In this document: positions 8,127 to 16,845 of the stretch, one piece after another
Numbering within the stretch: position 1 is the first letter of the stretch
Layout: every line of letters starts with the position of its first letter
Origin: JAGRMG01 sp047975215
GTDB taxonomy: Bacteria; Pseudomonadota; Alphaproteobacteria; Rhodobacterales; Rhodobacteraceae
Direction: 5' to 3'
Assembly (NCBI GenBank): GCA_047975215.1
Contig: JBKEDD010000129.1
Span: forward strand, 74,044-138,043
DNA: 64,000 nucleotides
The notes under the pieces: model-generated
The model's database searches: none
What the model was told of the DNA's origin: nothing
What the model saw: the letters and a program-made list of their open reading frames with translations, nothing else
Program-made: the position numbers and the translations under genes

Positions 8127-9002
8127 TCAGCCCCGCGCGGCCTTGGCGACTTCGGCGGCGAAATCTTCCTGGCGCTTCTCGATGCCCTCGCCCACCTCAA
8201 GACGCACGAAACCGGTGATCTCGGCACCCGCGTCCTTGACGGCCGCGCCCACGGTCACATCCGGGTTGACCACGAATTGCTGGTTCAGAAGCGTGACCTC
8301 GGCCATGAACTTCTTCATCCGCCCGACGATCATCTTCTCGATCACGTTCTCGGGCTTGCCGCTTTCGCGCGCAATGTCCATCTGGACCTGCTTTTCCTTC
8401 TCGACAACCGCCGGGTCCAGATCGGCCTCGCTCAGCGCGGCCGGATTGGCGGCGGCGATATGCATCGCGACCTGCTTTCCCAACGCCTCGTCCCCGCCCC
8501 TGAGGCCGACCAGAACGCCGATCTTGCCAAGGCCCGGCGCCACGGCGTTGTGCACATAGGCCGCCACGGAATCACCCTCGACGGTGGCCATGCGGCGCAG
8601 CGCCATGTTCTCGCCGATGGTGGCGATCTTGTCGGTCAGGACATCAGCGACAGTCTTTCCGCCCATGTCGGCGGTCTTCAACTGTTCGATGTCCGACACG
8701 CCCAGGGCGGCGTTGGCGAAACCGGCGACCATCTCCTGAAAATCGGAATTCTTGCCGACGAAATCGGTTTCCGAGTTGACCTCGACCGCGACGCCGCGGC
8801 CGCCCTCGACGACGACCCCTACCAGGCCCTCAGCGGCGGTACGTCCGGATTTCTTGGCCGCGGTGGCCAGACCCTTGGTGCGCAGCCAGTCGACGGCCGC
8901 CTCCATGTCGCCATCGGTTTTGGTCAGCGCCTTCTTGGCGTCCATCATGCCTGCGCCGGTCGTGTCGCGCAGTTCCTTTACCATTGCTGCTGTGATTGCC
9001 AT
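8127..9002 (-). CDS. tsf: Translation elongation factor Ts
   Basis: Nucleotide exchange factor for EF-Tu. 291 residues with the N-terminal UBA-like region (MVKELRDTTGAGMMDAKKAL), the EF-Tu contact motif TDFVGKN near residue 80, and two core subdomains ending in the coiled-coil/C-terminal module. Standard full length. It lies 106 bp downstream of rpsB on the same strand, the conserved rpsB-tsf order, and is followed by a strong hairpin. Confidence 0.98.
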   Translation of the reverse strand: MAITAAMVKELRDTTGAGMMDAKKALTKTDGDMEAAVDWLRTKGLATAAKKSGRTAAEGLVGVVVEGGRGVAVEVNSETDFVGKNSDFQEMVAGFANAALGVSDIEQLKTADMGGKTVADVLTDKIATIGENMALRRMATVEGDSVAAYVHNAVAPGLGKIGVLVGLRGGDEALGKQVAMHIAAANPAALSEADLDPAVVEKEKQVQMDIARESGKPENVIEKMIVGRMKKFMAEVTLLNQQFVVNPDVTVGAAVKDAGAEITGFVRLEVGEGIEKRQEDFAAEVAKAARG

Positions 9003-9108
9003 TGCTCGGCTCTCCTGTTTGGCAAATGTTCAACGGGTGCGGCGCGGGACCGGCCCCGCGCCACCTGTCGGCCCGACCGCGCCGCCCTAACCGGCGGCAG
9101 CGGCCGAA

Positions 9109-9972
9109 TCAGCCCTTGGCCGCCTTTTCCAGCGTCTTGGCGGCGGATTCGATATCCAGCGGCGCATCCTCGGCCATGGCGTCGTCTTTCACGGCCTCGG
9201 AGGACTCCTCGGCCACGTCGTCACTCACCACCTCTTCGGCCGGTGCCTGCTCCATGGCGCCCAGATCGACGCCCGCAGCGCCCAGTTGCGCCGACATGCC
9301 GTCCAGCGCCGCGCGTGCGGCCAGATCGCAATAAAGCGCGATCGCCCGGGCGGCGTCGTCGTTGCCGGGGATGATATAGTCGATGCCGTCGGGCGAGCAG
9401 TTGGTATCGACCACGGCCACCACCGGAATGCCCAGCTTGTTGGCCTCAGCCACGGCCAGCGCCTCTTTCTTGACGTCGATCACGAACAGCAAGTCCGGCG
9501 TGCCGCCCATCTCGCGGATGCCGCCAAGGCTGGCCTGCAACTTGCCCTGGTCACGTTCCATGCCAAGGCGTTCCTTCTTGGTCAGGCCCCCGGCCCCGGC
9601 TTCCATCGCCTCGTCGATCTGCTTGAGCCGGCTGATCGACTGGGAAACGGTTTTCCAGTTGGTCAGCGTGCCGCCCAGCCAGCGGTGGTTCATGAAGTAC
9701 TGCGCGGATTTCTCGGCCGCCTCGGCGATCGGCTGCGACGCCTGGCGCTTGGTGCCGACGAACAGCACGCGGCCGCCCTTGGCGACGGTGTCGCGGATCA
9801 CCTGCAACGCCTGGTCCAGCATCGGGACAGTCTGCGTCAGGTCCATGATGTGAATGCCGTTGCGCGCGCCATAGATGTAGGGCGACATGCGCGGGTTCCA
9901 GCGCTGCGTCTGGTGGCCGAAGTGAACGCCAGCTTCCAGCAGCTGACGCATGGTGAACTCGGGAAGAGCCAT
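9109..9972 (-). CDS. rpsB: 30S ribosomal protein S2
   Basis: A 287-residue S2 starting MALPEFTMRQLLEAGVHFGHQTQRWNP, with IYGARNGIHIMDL, FVGTKRQA, NHRWLGGTLTNWKT and VVDTNCSPDGIDYIIPGNDDA, all invariant S2 blocks. Residues ~235-287 form an Ala/Glu/Asp-rich tail beyond the usual S2 end, as in many alphaproteobacteria. First gene of the rpsB-tsf unit; ATG 9972 follows GGAAAGGAAACTCTGC. Confidence 0.98.
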   Translation of the reverse strand: MALPEFTMRQLLEAGVHFGHQTQRWNPRMSPYIYGARNGIHIMDLTQTVPMLDQALQVIRDTVAKGGRVLFVGTKRQASQPIAEAAEKSAQYFMNHRWLGGTLTNWKTVSQSISRLKQIDEAMEAGAGGLTKKERLGMERDQGKLQASLGGIREMGGTPDLLFVIDVKKEALAVAEANKLGIPVVAVVDTNCSPDGIDYIIPGNDDAARAIALYCDLAARAALDGMSAQLGAAGVDLGAMEQAPAEEVVSDDVAEESSEAVKDDAMAEDAPLDIESAAKTLEKAAKG

Positions 9973-10110
9973 GCAGAGTTTCCTTTCCGGTTTGCGCCTC
10001 GGCGGGGGTTCAGAGCGTGCGCTCCAACCGGCGGTCTGCCGGGGATGTCTCTCCCGGACAGGCCCAAACCCCGCCTGCGGGTTTGAATGGCGCGCGTATA
10101 GGGCAGGAAA
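9973..10110 (-). promoter_or_regulatory. rpsB leader region with small hairpins
   Basis: Between rpsB and bfr lie consecutive short inverted repeats (CCCGC-CT-GCGGG at ~10073, CCGGC/GCCGG at ~10030, GAGCG-TG-CGCTC at ~10013). S2 represses its own leader in several bacteria, so this region is a candidate autoregulatory leader. No known motif was matched. Confidence 0.3.
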
Positions 10111-10158
10111 CGGCCGGGCGCAAGGCCCCCAATCGGACCTTGCGCAGCGCGGGTGCGA

Positions 10159-10647
10159 CTATTCCTCGGCCTCGTCCATCTTCGAGGCGTTGAGCTGGGT
10201 GTATTTCTCGGCCCCGATCTTGTCGAACAGGTCAAGCTGGGTTTCGAGAAAGTCGATATGGCCTTCCTCGTCGGCCATCAGGCGTTCGAACAGCGCCATG
10301 CTGACATAGTCGCCCTCGTCACGGCAGACCTCGCGGGCCTCCTTGTAAAGCGCGCGCGCGTCCACTTCGGCGGCCAGATCGCATTCCAGCGTTTCCTTGG
10401 GCGTCTGGCCGATGCGCAGCGGGTCCAGCTTTTGCAGGTTGGGGTGCCCTTCGAGAAAGATGATTCGCTCGATCAGCTTGTCGGCGTGTTCCATCTCCTC
10501 GATGGATTCCTCGCGGCTTTTCTTGGCCATGTGGCCAAGCCCCCAGTCTTCCTGAAGCCGGTAATGCAGCCAATACTGGCTGACCGCGGTCAGTTCGTGC
10601 CGCAGCGCCTTGTTCAGATATTCGATGACCTTGCCGTTGCCCTTCAT
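10159..10647 (-). CDS. bfr: Bacterioferritin
   Basis: A 162-residue four-helix ferritin starting MKGNGKVIEYLNKALRHEL. All diiron ferroxidase ligands are at the canonical positions: E18, E51, H54, E94, E127, H130. The haem-ligating M52 (EEMEH) is present, so this is a haem-binding bacterioferritin and not a Dps or plain ferritin. It stores iron as a 24-mer shell in the cytosol. The canonical start ATG 10647 is chosen over an open frame reaching 10824. Confidence 0.96.
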   Translation of the reverse strand: MKGNGKVIEYLNKALRHELTAVSQYWLHYRLQEDWGLGHMAKKSREESIEEMEHADKLIERIIFLEGHPNLQKLDPLRIGQTPKETLECDLAAEVDARALYKEAREVCRDEGDYVSMALFERLMADEEGHIDFLETQLDLFDKIGAEKYTQLNASKMDEAEE

Positions 10648-10774
10648 GACCGCCTGTTCCTTTGCGTTGGTTGCGTGGTTCCAGTTTGCCCTCCGCCACG
10701 CGGATTGGCAATGGCGGGGCGCGGGCAGTCTGGCAACGGATGCGCCCTGTATCCGATCATTGCTTGCGGGCGGG

Positions 10775-11623
10775 TCAATCCCCGATTTCCGCCCCCTGCC
10801 CGAGACGCGCCGAGTGACAAGCACGAATGCGGCGCTCGCACTCGGCGGCCAAAGCCTTGCGGTCGGAAAAATCCGCCACGCGCAGCGGTTCGAGATAGGC
10901 CAGTTCCACCGCCCCCTGGCGCCATGCCGTCAGCACCGTCAGTAGATGCGGGGCAAACGCCATACTGCCCCACCAGCCGTAATACGCGGTCGGCCGGCCC
11001 CTTGGTGCATGATAGATCACCGCCACCGGCTGAACCTGCATGAATTCGCGCAGATGTTCGGAATAGAACGCCTGAAACAGCGTCGGTTTGAACGGCAGCA
11101 CCCGCAAGCCGTCGCTCGATGTGCCCTCGGGAAAGAACAAGAGCTTGTGGCCGGCCTGAAGACGTTCTTCGAAAAGCCGCGTCTGCTGGCGCGCCAGCCG
11201 CGGGTCGCGGTCGATGAACACGGTACCCGTGGCACGCGCCAGCCAGCCGATCGCGGGCCAGCGCGCGACCTCGGCCTTGGACACGAAATAGATGCGCTTG
11301 CGCGCGTTCAGCGCGAAGATGTCCAGCCACGACGAATGGTTCGCCACGACGGCACCGGGTGCGCGCATCAACTCTCCGGTCGTCGAAAACCCCATGCCGA
11401 GAACGCGAAAGGCGTTGCGGCAGACGAACTGCGTGATGAAGGGGCTTACCGGGCGGCGCGGCGCGAAGAACGGCCGCTCGACCAGGCGAACCAGCAACAG
11501 CACCGCCAGGTTGCCGAACACCAGTACCGCCAGCACGAGCCCGCGCAGCACCGCCAACGCCCAGCCCGCCGGGCCGATCGCCGCCCGGCCGGGATATTCG
11601 CCGCCCTCCCAGGTCGCGTTCAT
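10775..11623 (-). CDS. olsA: Lyso-ornithine lipid O-acyltransferase (PlsC family)
   Basis: A 282-residue 1-acyl-glycerol-phosphate-acyltransferase-type protein. An N-terminal membrane segment (~18-45) precedes the acyltransferase motif NHSSWLD (~94-100, NHx4D) and FFPEGTSSDG (~163-172). It follows olsB with a 4-nt overlap (ATGA at 11620-11623). In that pair OlsA esterifies lyso-ornithine lipid to ornithine lipid at the inner membrane. A general PlsC role cannot be excluded from sequence alone, but the olsB neighbour makes OlsA the best call. Confidence 0.88.
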   Translation of the reverse strand: MNATWEGGEYPGRAAIGPAGWALAVLRGLVLAVLVFGNLAVLLLVRLVERPFFAPRRPVSPFITQFVCRNAFRVLGMGFSTTGELMRAPGAVVANHSSWLDIFALNARKRIYFVSKAEVARWPAIGWLARATGTVFIDRDPRLARQQTRLFEERLQAGHKLLFFPEGTSSDGLRVLPFKPTLFQAFYSEHLREFMQVQPVAVIYHAPRGRPTAYYGWWGSMAFAPHLLTVLTAWRQGAVELAYLEPLRVADFSDRKALAAECERRIRACHSARLGQGAEIGD

Positions 11624-12384
11624 TCAGGCCGGTTCCCGGCATAGAGGCGCCTCTGGCGGTCGTTCATGCGGGCGGTGTCGAGCAGCAGACAGACATCGGT
11701 GGTATTGAAAGCGTGATCCACGAAGGCGCCCTCGCCCACGAACCCGCCAAGCCGCAGGTAGGCCTTGATCAGCGCCGGCGTTTCCAGAACGGCGCGGCGG
11801 CGATCCAGCAAGTCGCGCGAAATCAGGTCCATGCGCTGAAAATGCGCCTCCCGCGCCCGGACCCGCAGATCGGGCGGCGCCAGATACCCGTGGTGCAGCA
11901 TCGACAAGGGCTGCGCCAGCGCCGCCGGATCGGTACCGTGAAAGCTGGCCACGCCGAACAGGACTTCGGCGTTGCGTTCGGCGACAAGGGAAGCCAGCGC
12001 CGACCAGAGCCGGAACATAACCGCTCCGCCGCGATGGTCGCGATGCAGGCATGAGCGGCCAAGTTCCAGCAGCGAGCGGCCGCTGCGTTTCAGCGCACCC
12101 AGGTCATATTCATCCTCGCAATAGAACCCCCCTGCCCGCGCAGCCCCCGCCTCGCTCAGCAGCCGGTAGGCGCCCACCACCTGCCCGCTGGCGGTATCGG
12201 TGGCGATCAGATGTTCGCAATACGCATCGAACCGGTCGCGTTCCAGCCCGCCCGCGTGATCCACCATGGCGCCGTCGCCGCCCAGTTCGCGCACGAACAC
12301 GTCATAGCGCAGCGCCTGCACCGCGCGCAGTTCGGCTTGCGTATCGGCGATCTTGACGATGATGGCGGGCGCTGTGTCGGGCAT
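11620..12384 (-). CDS. olsB: L-ornithine N-alpha-acyltransferase (ornithine lipid synthesis)
   Basis: A 254-residue GNAT-like acyltransferase of the OlsB/hemolysin-like family: LRYDVFVRELGGDGAMVDHAGGLERDRFDAYCEHLIA at the N-terminus, then GAYRLL, ELGRSCLHRDHRGG and LFGVASFHGTDP. It transfers a 3-hydroxyacyl chain from acyl-ACP to ornithine, the first step to the phosphate-free ornithine lipid. It is co-transcribed with olsA with overlapping stop and start. The pathway is typical of alphaproteobacteria and often useful under phosphate limitation; no Pho box was recognised upstream. Confidence 0.9.
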   Translation of the reverse strand: MPDTAPAIIVKIADTQAELRAVQALRYDVFVRELGGDGAMVDHAGGLERDRFDAYCEHLIATDTASGQVVGAYRLLSEAGAARAGGFYCEDEYDLGALKRSGRSLLELGRSCLHRDHRGGAVMFRLWSALASLVAERNAEVLFGVASFHGTDPAALAQPLSMLHHGYLAPPDLRVRAREAHFQRMDLISRDLLDRRRAVLETPALIKAYLRLGGFVGEGAFVDHAFNTTDVCLLLDTARMNDRQRRLYAGNRPE

Positions 12385-12500
12385 CGCTGTCGGGTGTCCG
12401 GGCGGGGCGGGTTGGGCGGCTGATAGCGCGACTCGGCGCGCCCTTGCAACACGCGCCTGAGCGGCGCGCCGGGATCATGGCCGCGTTAACCTTTCGTCAA

Positions 12501-12689
12501 TCAGTTTTCCGGATCAAGGACGGGTATCAGCGCGACGCGGCTGCCGTCGATGACAAGCTTGCCCTGATCGGGAAAGTTGACGGTGATGCGGCCGTTGATG
12601 CTGGATTGCACCTGGCCTGTGCCCCAGTCGGGAAAATCGGGGTGGCGCACGAACATGCCGGGTGCAAGGATGGCGTTCAGGTCTGTCAT
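12501..12689 (-). CDS. DUF3553 small protein
   Basis: A 62-residue protein, MTDLNAILAPGMFVRHPDFPDWGTGQVQS at the start, then ITVNFPDQGKLV. It has the small beta-barrel pattern (VRHP...WGxGxV...VxFxxxGxK) of DUF3553, which resembles the CarD/UvrD-tail SH3-like fold. It is divergent from chpT with a 54-bp gap. Function unknown; a nucleic-acid or protein-binding adaptor is plausible from the fold. Confidence 0.82.
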   Translation of the reverse strand: MTDLNAILAPGMFVRHPDFPDWGTGQVQSSINGRITVNFPDQGKLVIDGSRVALIPVLDPEN

Positions 12690-12743
12690 GGCGCGGGCTT
12701 TGACGGTTTACCGGGGTATCGGCCCCGTCTGCGGAGGTATCGC

Positions 12744-13376
12744 ATGGGCGAAAGCAACGTCAACCTCGCCGCGCTGATCGGATCGCGCATCTGTCACGAC
12801 CTGATCAGCCCGATCGGGGCGATCGCCAACGGGCTGGAACTGCTGGATCTGACCGGTACGGCGCCGGGGCCGGAAATGGCGCTGATCGCCGACAGCGCCG
12901 GACACGCGGGCGCGCGCATCCGTTTCTTCCGCATCGCCTATGGCGGGCCGGGGCAGCAATCCATGGGCCGGTCCGAGGTGGTCTCGATCCTGAACGACCT
13001 GGGACAGACCGGCCGGTTGCGGGTGGACTGGGCGGTGCCCGACGCCCAGCCGCGTTCTCAGGTGCGGCTGGCCTTCCTTGCCTTGCAGTGCCTTGAGACC
13101 GCGATGCCCGTGGGCGGCGATGTGCTGGTGGGGATGGATACCGATGGCTGGGTGGTATCCGGCCGGTCCGACAGGCTGGCTGTCGATGCCACGCTCTGGA
13201 GGCGTCTGGGCCTGCGCGGTCCGGCATCCGAAGAAATGCCCGAAACGCAGCCCGGATCCGGGGCCGAGATTTCCCCGGCGCTTGTGCAATTCGCGCTTTT
13301 GCCGGAACTGGCGGCCGATCTGGGCCGCTGCGTGACCTCCACGGCCACCGCCACCGGGATCACGCTGCGGTTCTGA
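12744..13376 (+). CDS. chpT: ChpT-type histidine phosphotransferase
   Basis: A 210-residue protein with a DHp-like N-terminal helix pair carrying the phospho-accepting H18 in SRICHDLISPIGAIANGLELL, and a degenerate ATPase-like C-terminal domain. In Caulobacter, ChpT passes phosphate from CckA to CtrA and CpdR to control the cell cycle; in Rhodobacterales it feeds CtrA-dependent motility and gene-transfer-agent control. GCGGAGGT lies 5 nt before ATG 12744, which fixes this start over an open frame reaching 12444. Confidence 0.9.
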   Translation: MGESNVNLAALIGSRICHDLISPIGAIANGLELLDLTGTAPGPEMALIADSAGHAGARIRFFRIAYGGPGQQSMGRSEVVSILNDLGQTGRLRVDWAVPDAQPRSQVRLAFLALQCLETAMPVGGDVLVGMDTDGWVVSGRSDRLAVDATLWRRLGLRGPASEEMPETQPGSGAEISPALVQFALLPELAADLGRCVTSTATATGITLRF

Positions 13377-13437
13377 TGCCAGCGGCATCCCGCGCCGAAT
13401 CCGGCCTGCCGGCCGGCACGAACGGGCCGGTCAGCTA

Positions 13438-13480
13438 GAACGTTGCCTTGAAGAACGTTGCCTTGAAGAACGTTGCCTTG
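13438..13480. repeat. 15-bp direct tandem repeat, ~2.9 copies
   Basis: The unit GAACGTTGCCTTGAA occurs at 13438, 13453 and (13 of 15 nt) 13468 with no mismatch. It lies between chpT and the lipoprotein gene, downstream of both. Perfect identity suggests recent slippage expansion. Confidence 0.9.
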
Positions 13481-13530
13481 CCCCGGCAAAAAACGAACGC
13501 ATCCGCCCCAGCGCCGGACGCGACATGCGC

Positions 13531-14085
13531 TCAGGCAGCCGGTTCCACGAATATCGCCACGGCGCGTTCGAAATCCACCACGATACGGTCGCCCGGCTGA
13601 CGCGCCTTGGCGAACTTGCGCATCTCGCTCGGCACCGCGACGCGCAGGATGTCGCCTTCCTGGGTGCGGATCGTCGCGGTTTTGGCGCGCTGATCGTAGG
13701 CGATGAAATCGACCACCACCGACACCGCCTCGAAACCCGCCGCGCCCGGTTTGGCGCCCTCGGGCGCCGCGGCGCCGGCGGCGATTGCCTCGGGCTGGCC
13801 GGTATCGCCGGGAAGCGCCATGCCCACGGCCACCGACTCCTCATACTCCACCCTGATCCGGTCTCCGACCTCAAGCTGATCGAAATTGCGCAGCGTGTCG
13901 GTCGCCCGCAACGTCAGGACCTGTCCATCGGCGCGCACGACGAAGCGCCGGTTGGCCGGGTCGATTTCCCGCACGGTGCCGACCGCGGATACCGTCGTGT
14001 CGCGTTCGGCGCTCAGGATGTTGGTATCGCAGGCGGACAGCGACAGCAGGGCAAGGACGGAGGCGAGCAACGTTGACCTGAACAT
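13531..14085 (-). CDS. Predicted lipoprotein with repeated beta-rich (OB-like) segments
   Basis: 184 residues starting MFRSTLLASVLALLSLSAC: a signal peptide with lipobox LSAC and lipidated C19. The mature part has two similar stretches, one with TVSAVGTVREIDPANRRFVVRADGQ and DQLEVGDRIRVEYE, and one with VVVDFIAYDQRAKTATIRT and ARQPGDRIVVDFE. This suggests a duplicated small beta-barrel. The first residue after Cys is Asp, which in enterics would retain it in the inner membrane. No function is recognised. Confidence 0.78.
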   Translation of the reverse strand: MFRSTLLASVLALLSLSACDTNILSAERDTTVSAVGTVREIDPANRRFVVRADGQVLTLRATDTLRNFDQLEVGDRIRVEYEESVAVGMALPGDTGQPEAIAAGAAAPEGAKPGAAGFEAVSVVVDFIAYDQRAKTATIRTQEGDILRVAVPSEMRKFAKARQPGDRIVVDFERAVAIFVEPAA

Positions 14086-14203
14086 GGGAACTCCTGTTTC
14101 GGGTTACGATTGCGCCGCAATGTTAGCGAGCAACGCGGCTCTGTAAAGACACACTCGCGCGACCGACTTGCAGCCGCCCGCGATCGGCGGCAAAACATCG
14201 CTC

Positions 14204-15103
14204 ATGAGCCGCGCAGCTGCCCCTCAAATCCTGTGCATCGGCAGCGTCCTGTGGGACGTGATCGGCCGTTCGGCCAGCCATATGCTGCAGGGTGCGGACG
14301 TGCCGGGGCGCATCACGCGCCTGCCCGGCGGCGTGGCGATGAACATCGCCATTGCGCTGGCGCGTTCCGGTCTGTCCCCCGCACTGCTGAGCGCGGTAGG
14401 GCGCGACGCGGACGGCAACGAACTGATCGCCGCCTGCGCCGGGCTGGGCCTTGTCACCGATCACATCTACCGCCCAGACGACCTGCCCACCGACCGCTAC
14501 ATGGCCATCGAGGCGGCAAACGGGCTGATCGCCGCTATCGCCGATGCGCATTCGCTGGAAGCCGCCGGTGAAAAGATCCTGCGCCCGCTGATTCATGGCC
14601 CGCTGGGACGCCCCGAGGCACCATACCGTGGAGTGATCGCCCTGGACGGCAACCTGACACAGGCATTGCTGGGCAGCATCGCCACTGGCCGCGCCTTCGC
14701 CGCCGCCGACCTGCGCGTCGCCCCCGCCTCGCCGGGCAAGGCCGAACGGCTGATGCCTTTCCTCACGCATCGCCGCGCCACCCTTTATGTCAATCTTCAG
14801 GAGGCGGGAGTCTTGTGCCAGGATGAATTCACCGGGTCGGAGGATGCGGCGCGCGCCCTTGTGGAACGCGGCGCGATGCGGGTTCTCGTCACCGATGGCG
14901 CCCGCCCCGCCACCGAGGCCGACGCATCGGGTACGCGCACCCTGACCCCGCCCGAGGTGCTTGTGACCCGGGTCACCGGGGCCGGCGACACCTTCATGGC
15001 CGCCCATATCGCCGCCGAGGCGGCAGGCTGTGACCGCCAGACCGCCCTTGCCCGCGCCCTGCGCGCCGCCGCCGCCCATGTATCCGGAGAGACCCCGCTG
15101 TGA
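14204..15103 (+). CDS. psuK: Pseudouridine kinase (PfkB family)
   Basis: A 299-residue ribokinase-fold kinase. It opens with ILCIGSVLWDVIGRS, has the substrate loop RLPGGVAMNIAIALARSG (~40-57) and ends with the ATP/catalytic motif TRVTGAGDTFMAAH, whose Asp is the base. It is followed by psuG with a GTGA overlap, so it phosphorylates pseudouridine to pseudouridine 5'-phosphate. ATG 14204 is chosen; an in-frame TTG at 14168 has no ribosome site. No pseudouridine transporter gene is adjacent. Confidence 0.92.
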   Translation: MSRAAAPQILCIGSVLWDVIGRSASHMLQGADVPGRITRLPGGVAMNIAIALARSGLSPALLSAVGRDADGNELIAACAGLGLVTDHIYRPDDLPTDRYMAIEAANGLIAAIADAHSLEAAGEKILRPLIHGPLGRPEAPYRGVIALDGNLTQALLGSIATGRAFAAADLRVAPASPGKAERLMPFLTHRRATLYVNLQEAGVLCQDEFTGSEDAARALVERGAMRVLVTDGARPATEADASGTRTLTPPEVLVTRVTGAGDTFMAAHIAAEAAGCDRQTALARALRAAAAHVSGETPL

Positions 15104-16014
15104 TCGAGCCGATCCTGTCCGCCGAAGTCCGCGCCGCGCAGGACGGCGCCCGCCCGCTGGTGGCGCTGGAAAGCACCATCATCACCCACGGCATGCCCTG
15201 GCCGCAGAACGTGGAGGTCGCGGCCCGGGTCGAGCAGGACATCCGCGAGGGCGGCGCCGTACCCGCCACCATCGCGGTGCTGGAGGGGCAGTTGCATGTC
15301 GGGCTTGAACCGGAGCAGTTGCGCATGCTGGGCCGGGCGCGTGATGTCGCCAAGCTAAGCCGCGCCGATCTGGCCGCCTGCCTGGCCACCGGCGGCACCG
15401 GCGCCACAACCGTCGCCGCCACGATGATTGCGGCCAGGCTGGCGGAGATCGGGGTATTCGCCACCGGCGGCATCGGCGGTGTTCACAAGGGGGCAGAAAC
15501 CAGCTTTGACATCTCCGCCGACCTGCAGGAACTGGCGCAAACCCCTGTGACGGTGGTCGCGGCCGGGGCCAAGGCGATTCTCGATCTGCCCAAGACGCTT
15601 GAAGTGCTGGAAACGCTGGGCGTTCCGGTGATCGCCTACGGCCAGGACGCGTTTCCCGCCTTCTGGTCGGCGGCCTCCGAGTTGCGCGCACCGCTGCGCA
15701 TGGACGATCCCGCAACCATCGCCCGCGCCCACGCGATGCGCCGCGCCCTGGGCCTGCGCGGCGGTCAGCTGGTCGCCAACCCGATCCCGCGGGAGGACGA
15801 AATCGCCACCGCCACCATGGCCCCGATCATCGCCGCCGCCCAGGCCGATGCCGACCGGCAGGGCGTCGGCAGCAAGGCCCTTACGCCGTTCCTGCTGGCG
15901 CGCATCTTCGAGGCGACCGAAGGCCGGTCGCTTGCGGCCAACATCGCGCTGGTGCGAAACAATGCACGTCTCGCAGCCCGCATCGCGTGCGCGCTTGGCA
16001 GAATCGCCCGTTGA
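15100..16014 (+). CDS. psuG: Pseudouridine-5'-phosphate glycosidase
   Basis: Cleaves the C-C glycosidic bond of pseudouridine 5'-phosphate to uracil and ribose 5-phosphate, allowing reuse of modified RNA nucleosides. 304 residues with ALESTIITHGMPWPQN (catalytic Glu), GATTVAATMIAA, HKGAETSFDISADLQEL (metal-binding Asp) and AAGAKAILDLPKTLEVLE (catalytic Lys). The GTG start at 15100 overlaps the psuK stop (GTGA). Confidence 0.95.
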   Translation: MIEPILSAEVRAAQDGARPLVALESTIITHGMPWPQNVEVAARVEQDIREGGAVPATIAVLEGQLHVGLEPEQLRMLGRARDVAKLSRADLAACLATGGTGATTVAATMIAARLAEIGVFATGGIGGVHKGAETSFDISADLQELAQTPVTVVAAGAKAILDLPKTLEVLETLGVPVIAYGQDAFPAFWSAASELRAPLRMDDPATIARAHAMRRALGLRGGQLVANPIPREDEIATATMAPIIAAAQADADRQGVGSKALTPFLLARIFEATEGRSLAANIALVRNNARLAARIACALGRIAR

Positions 16015-16090
16015 CCCGCCGCCGCGCCGTCCCCCATTGTAGCGACCGGCCAAAGCACCTACTTTGCCGGTTTGTAGTGCCGGGTGCGCG

Positions 16091-16783
16091 ATGAACAAGC
16101 CTTCTGAAAACGATCCTTTCGACGACGGAAAAAGGCGGCGCGGGCTGGGGGGCGGCCTGCGTGCGTCCTTTCTTACGGGAATCGTCGTGATCGCGCCGGT
16201 GGCGCTGACGATCTGGCTGATCTGGACGGTCATCGGCTGGATCGACGGTTTCGTCCTGCCCTTCGTGCCGGCCCGGTTTCAGCCGGAACCCTATGTCGGG
16301 ATCAACCTGCGCGGCTTCGGCCTGCTGATCTTTCTGGTGTTCACCATCATCGTGGGCTGGATCGCGAAAGGCATAATCGGGCGATCCATGATCCGCTTTG
16401 CCGAAGGGCTGGTGGACCGGATGCCGGTGGTGCGCTCCATCTATTCCGGGATCAAGCAGATTTCGGAGACCGTCTTTGCCCAGTCCGACCGCAATTTCGA
16501 GAAAGCCTGCCTGATCCAGTACCCGCGCAAGGGCATCTGGGCGATCGGCTTCATCTCGACGACCGCCCGCGGCGAGATCGCAAGGCGGGCAGAAACCGGC
16601 GGCAGGCTGATGAGCGTGTTCCTTCCCACGACGCCGAACCCGACCTCGGGCTTCCTTCTGTTCCTGCCCGAGGAAGACGTGATCGAACTGGACATGAGCA
16701 TTGAGGACGCCGCCAAGCTGGTGATCTCGGCGGGGCTGGTCTATCCCAACGGCAAGAAGACCGACGACAAGATCCAGAGCTAG
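16091..16783 (+). CDS. DUF502 family membrane protein
   Basis: A 230-residue protein with a basic, Gly-rich N-terminus (KRRRGLGGGLRASF), transmembrane segments at ~27-52 and ~73-96, and the DUF502 signature PVVRSIYSGIKQISETVF. The soluble C-terminal part contains PTTPNPTSGFLLFLP. Family members are widespread in proteobacteria and unassigned in function. ATG 16091 is the first sensible start; the ribosome site is weak. It converges with gabT across a short hairpin. Confidence 0.88.
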   Translation: MNKPSENDPFDDGKRRRGLGGGLRASFLTGIVVIAPVALTIWLIWTVIGWIDGFVLPFVPARFQPEPYVGINLRGFGLLIFLVFTIIVGWIAKGIIGRSMIRFAEGLVDRMPVVRSIYSGIKQISETVFAQSDRNFEKACLIQYPRKGIWAIGFISTTARGEIARRAETGGRLMSVFLPTTPNPTSGFLLFLPEEDVIELDMSIEDAAKLVISAGLVYPNGKKTDDKIQS

Positions 16784-16786
16784 CGC

Positions 16787-16806
16787 CGGGTGCGTGGCCG
16801 CACCCG
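16787..16806. terminator. Hairpin between convergent DUF502 gene and gabT
   Basis: Perfect 8-bp stem CGGGTGCG / CGCACCCG with loop TGGC, 3 bp after the DUF502 stop. It is placed to serve both converging genes. No U-run. Confidence 0.5.
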
Positions 16807-16845
16807 CCCATGTGGCGCGACCGTCGCCCCCTCAGGCCGTTGCTT

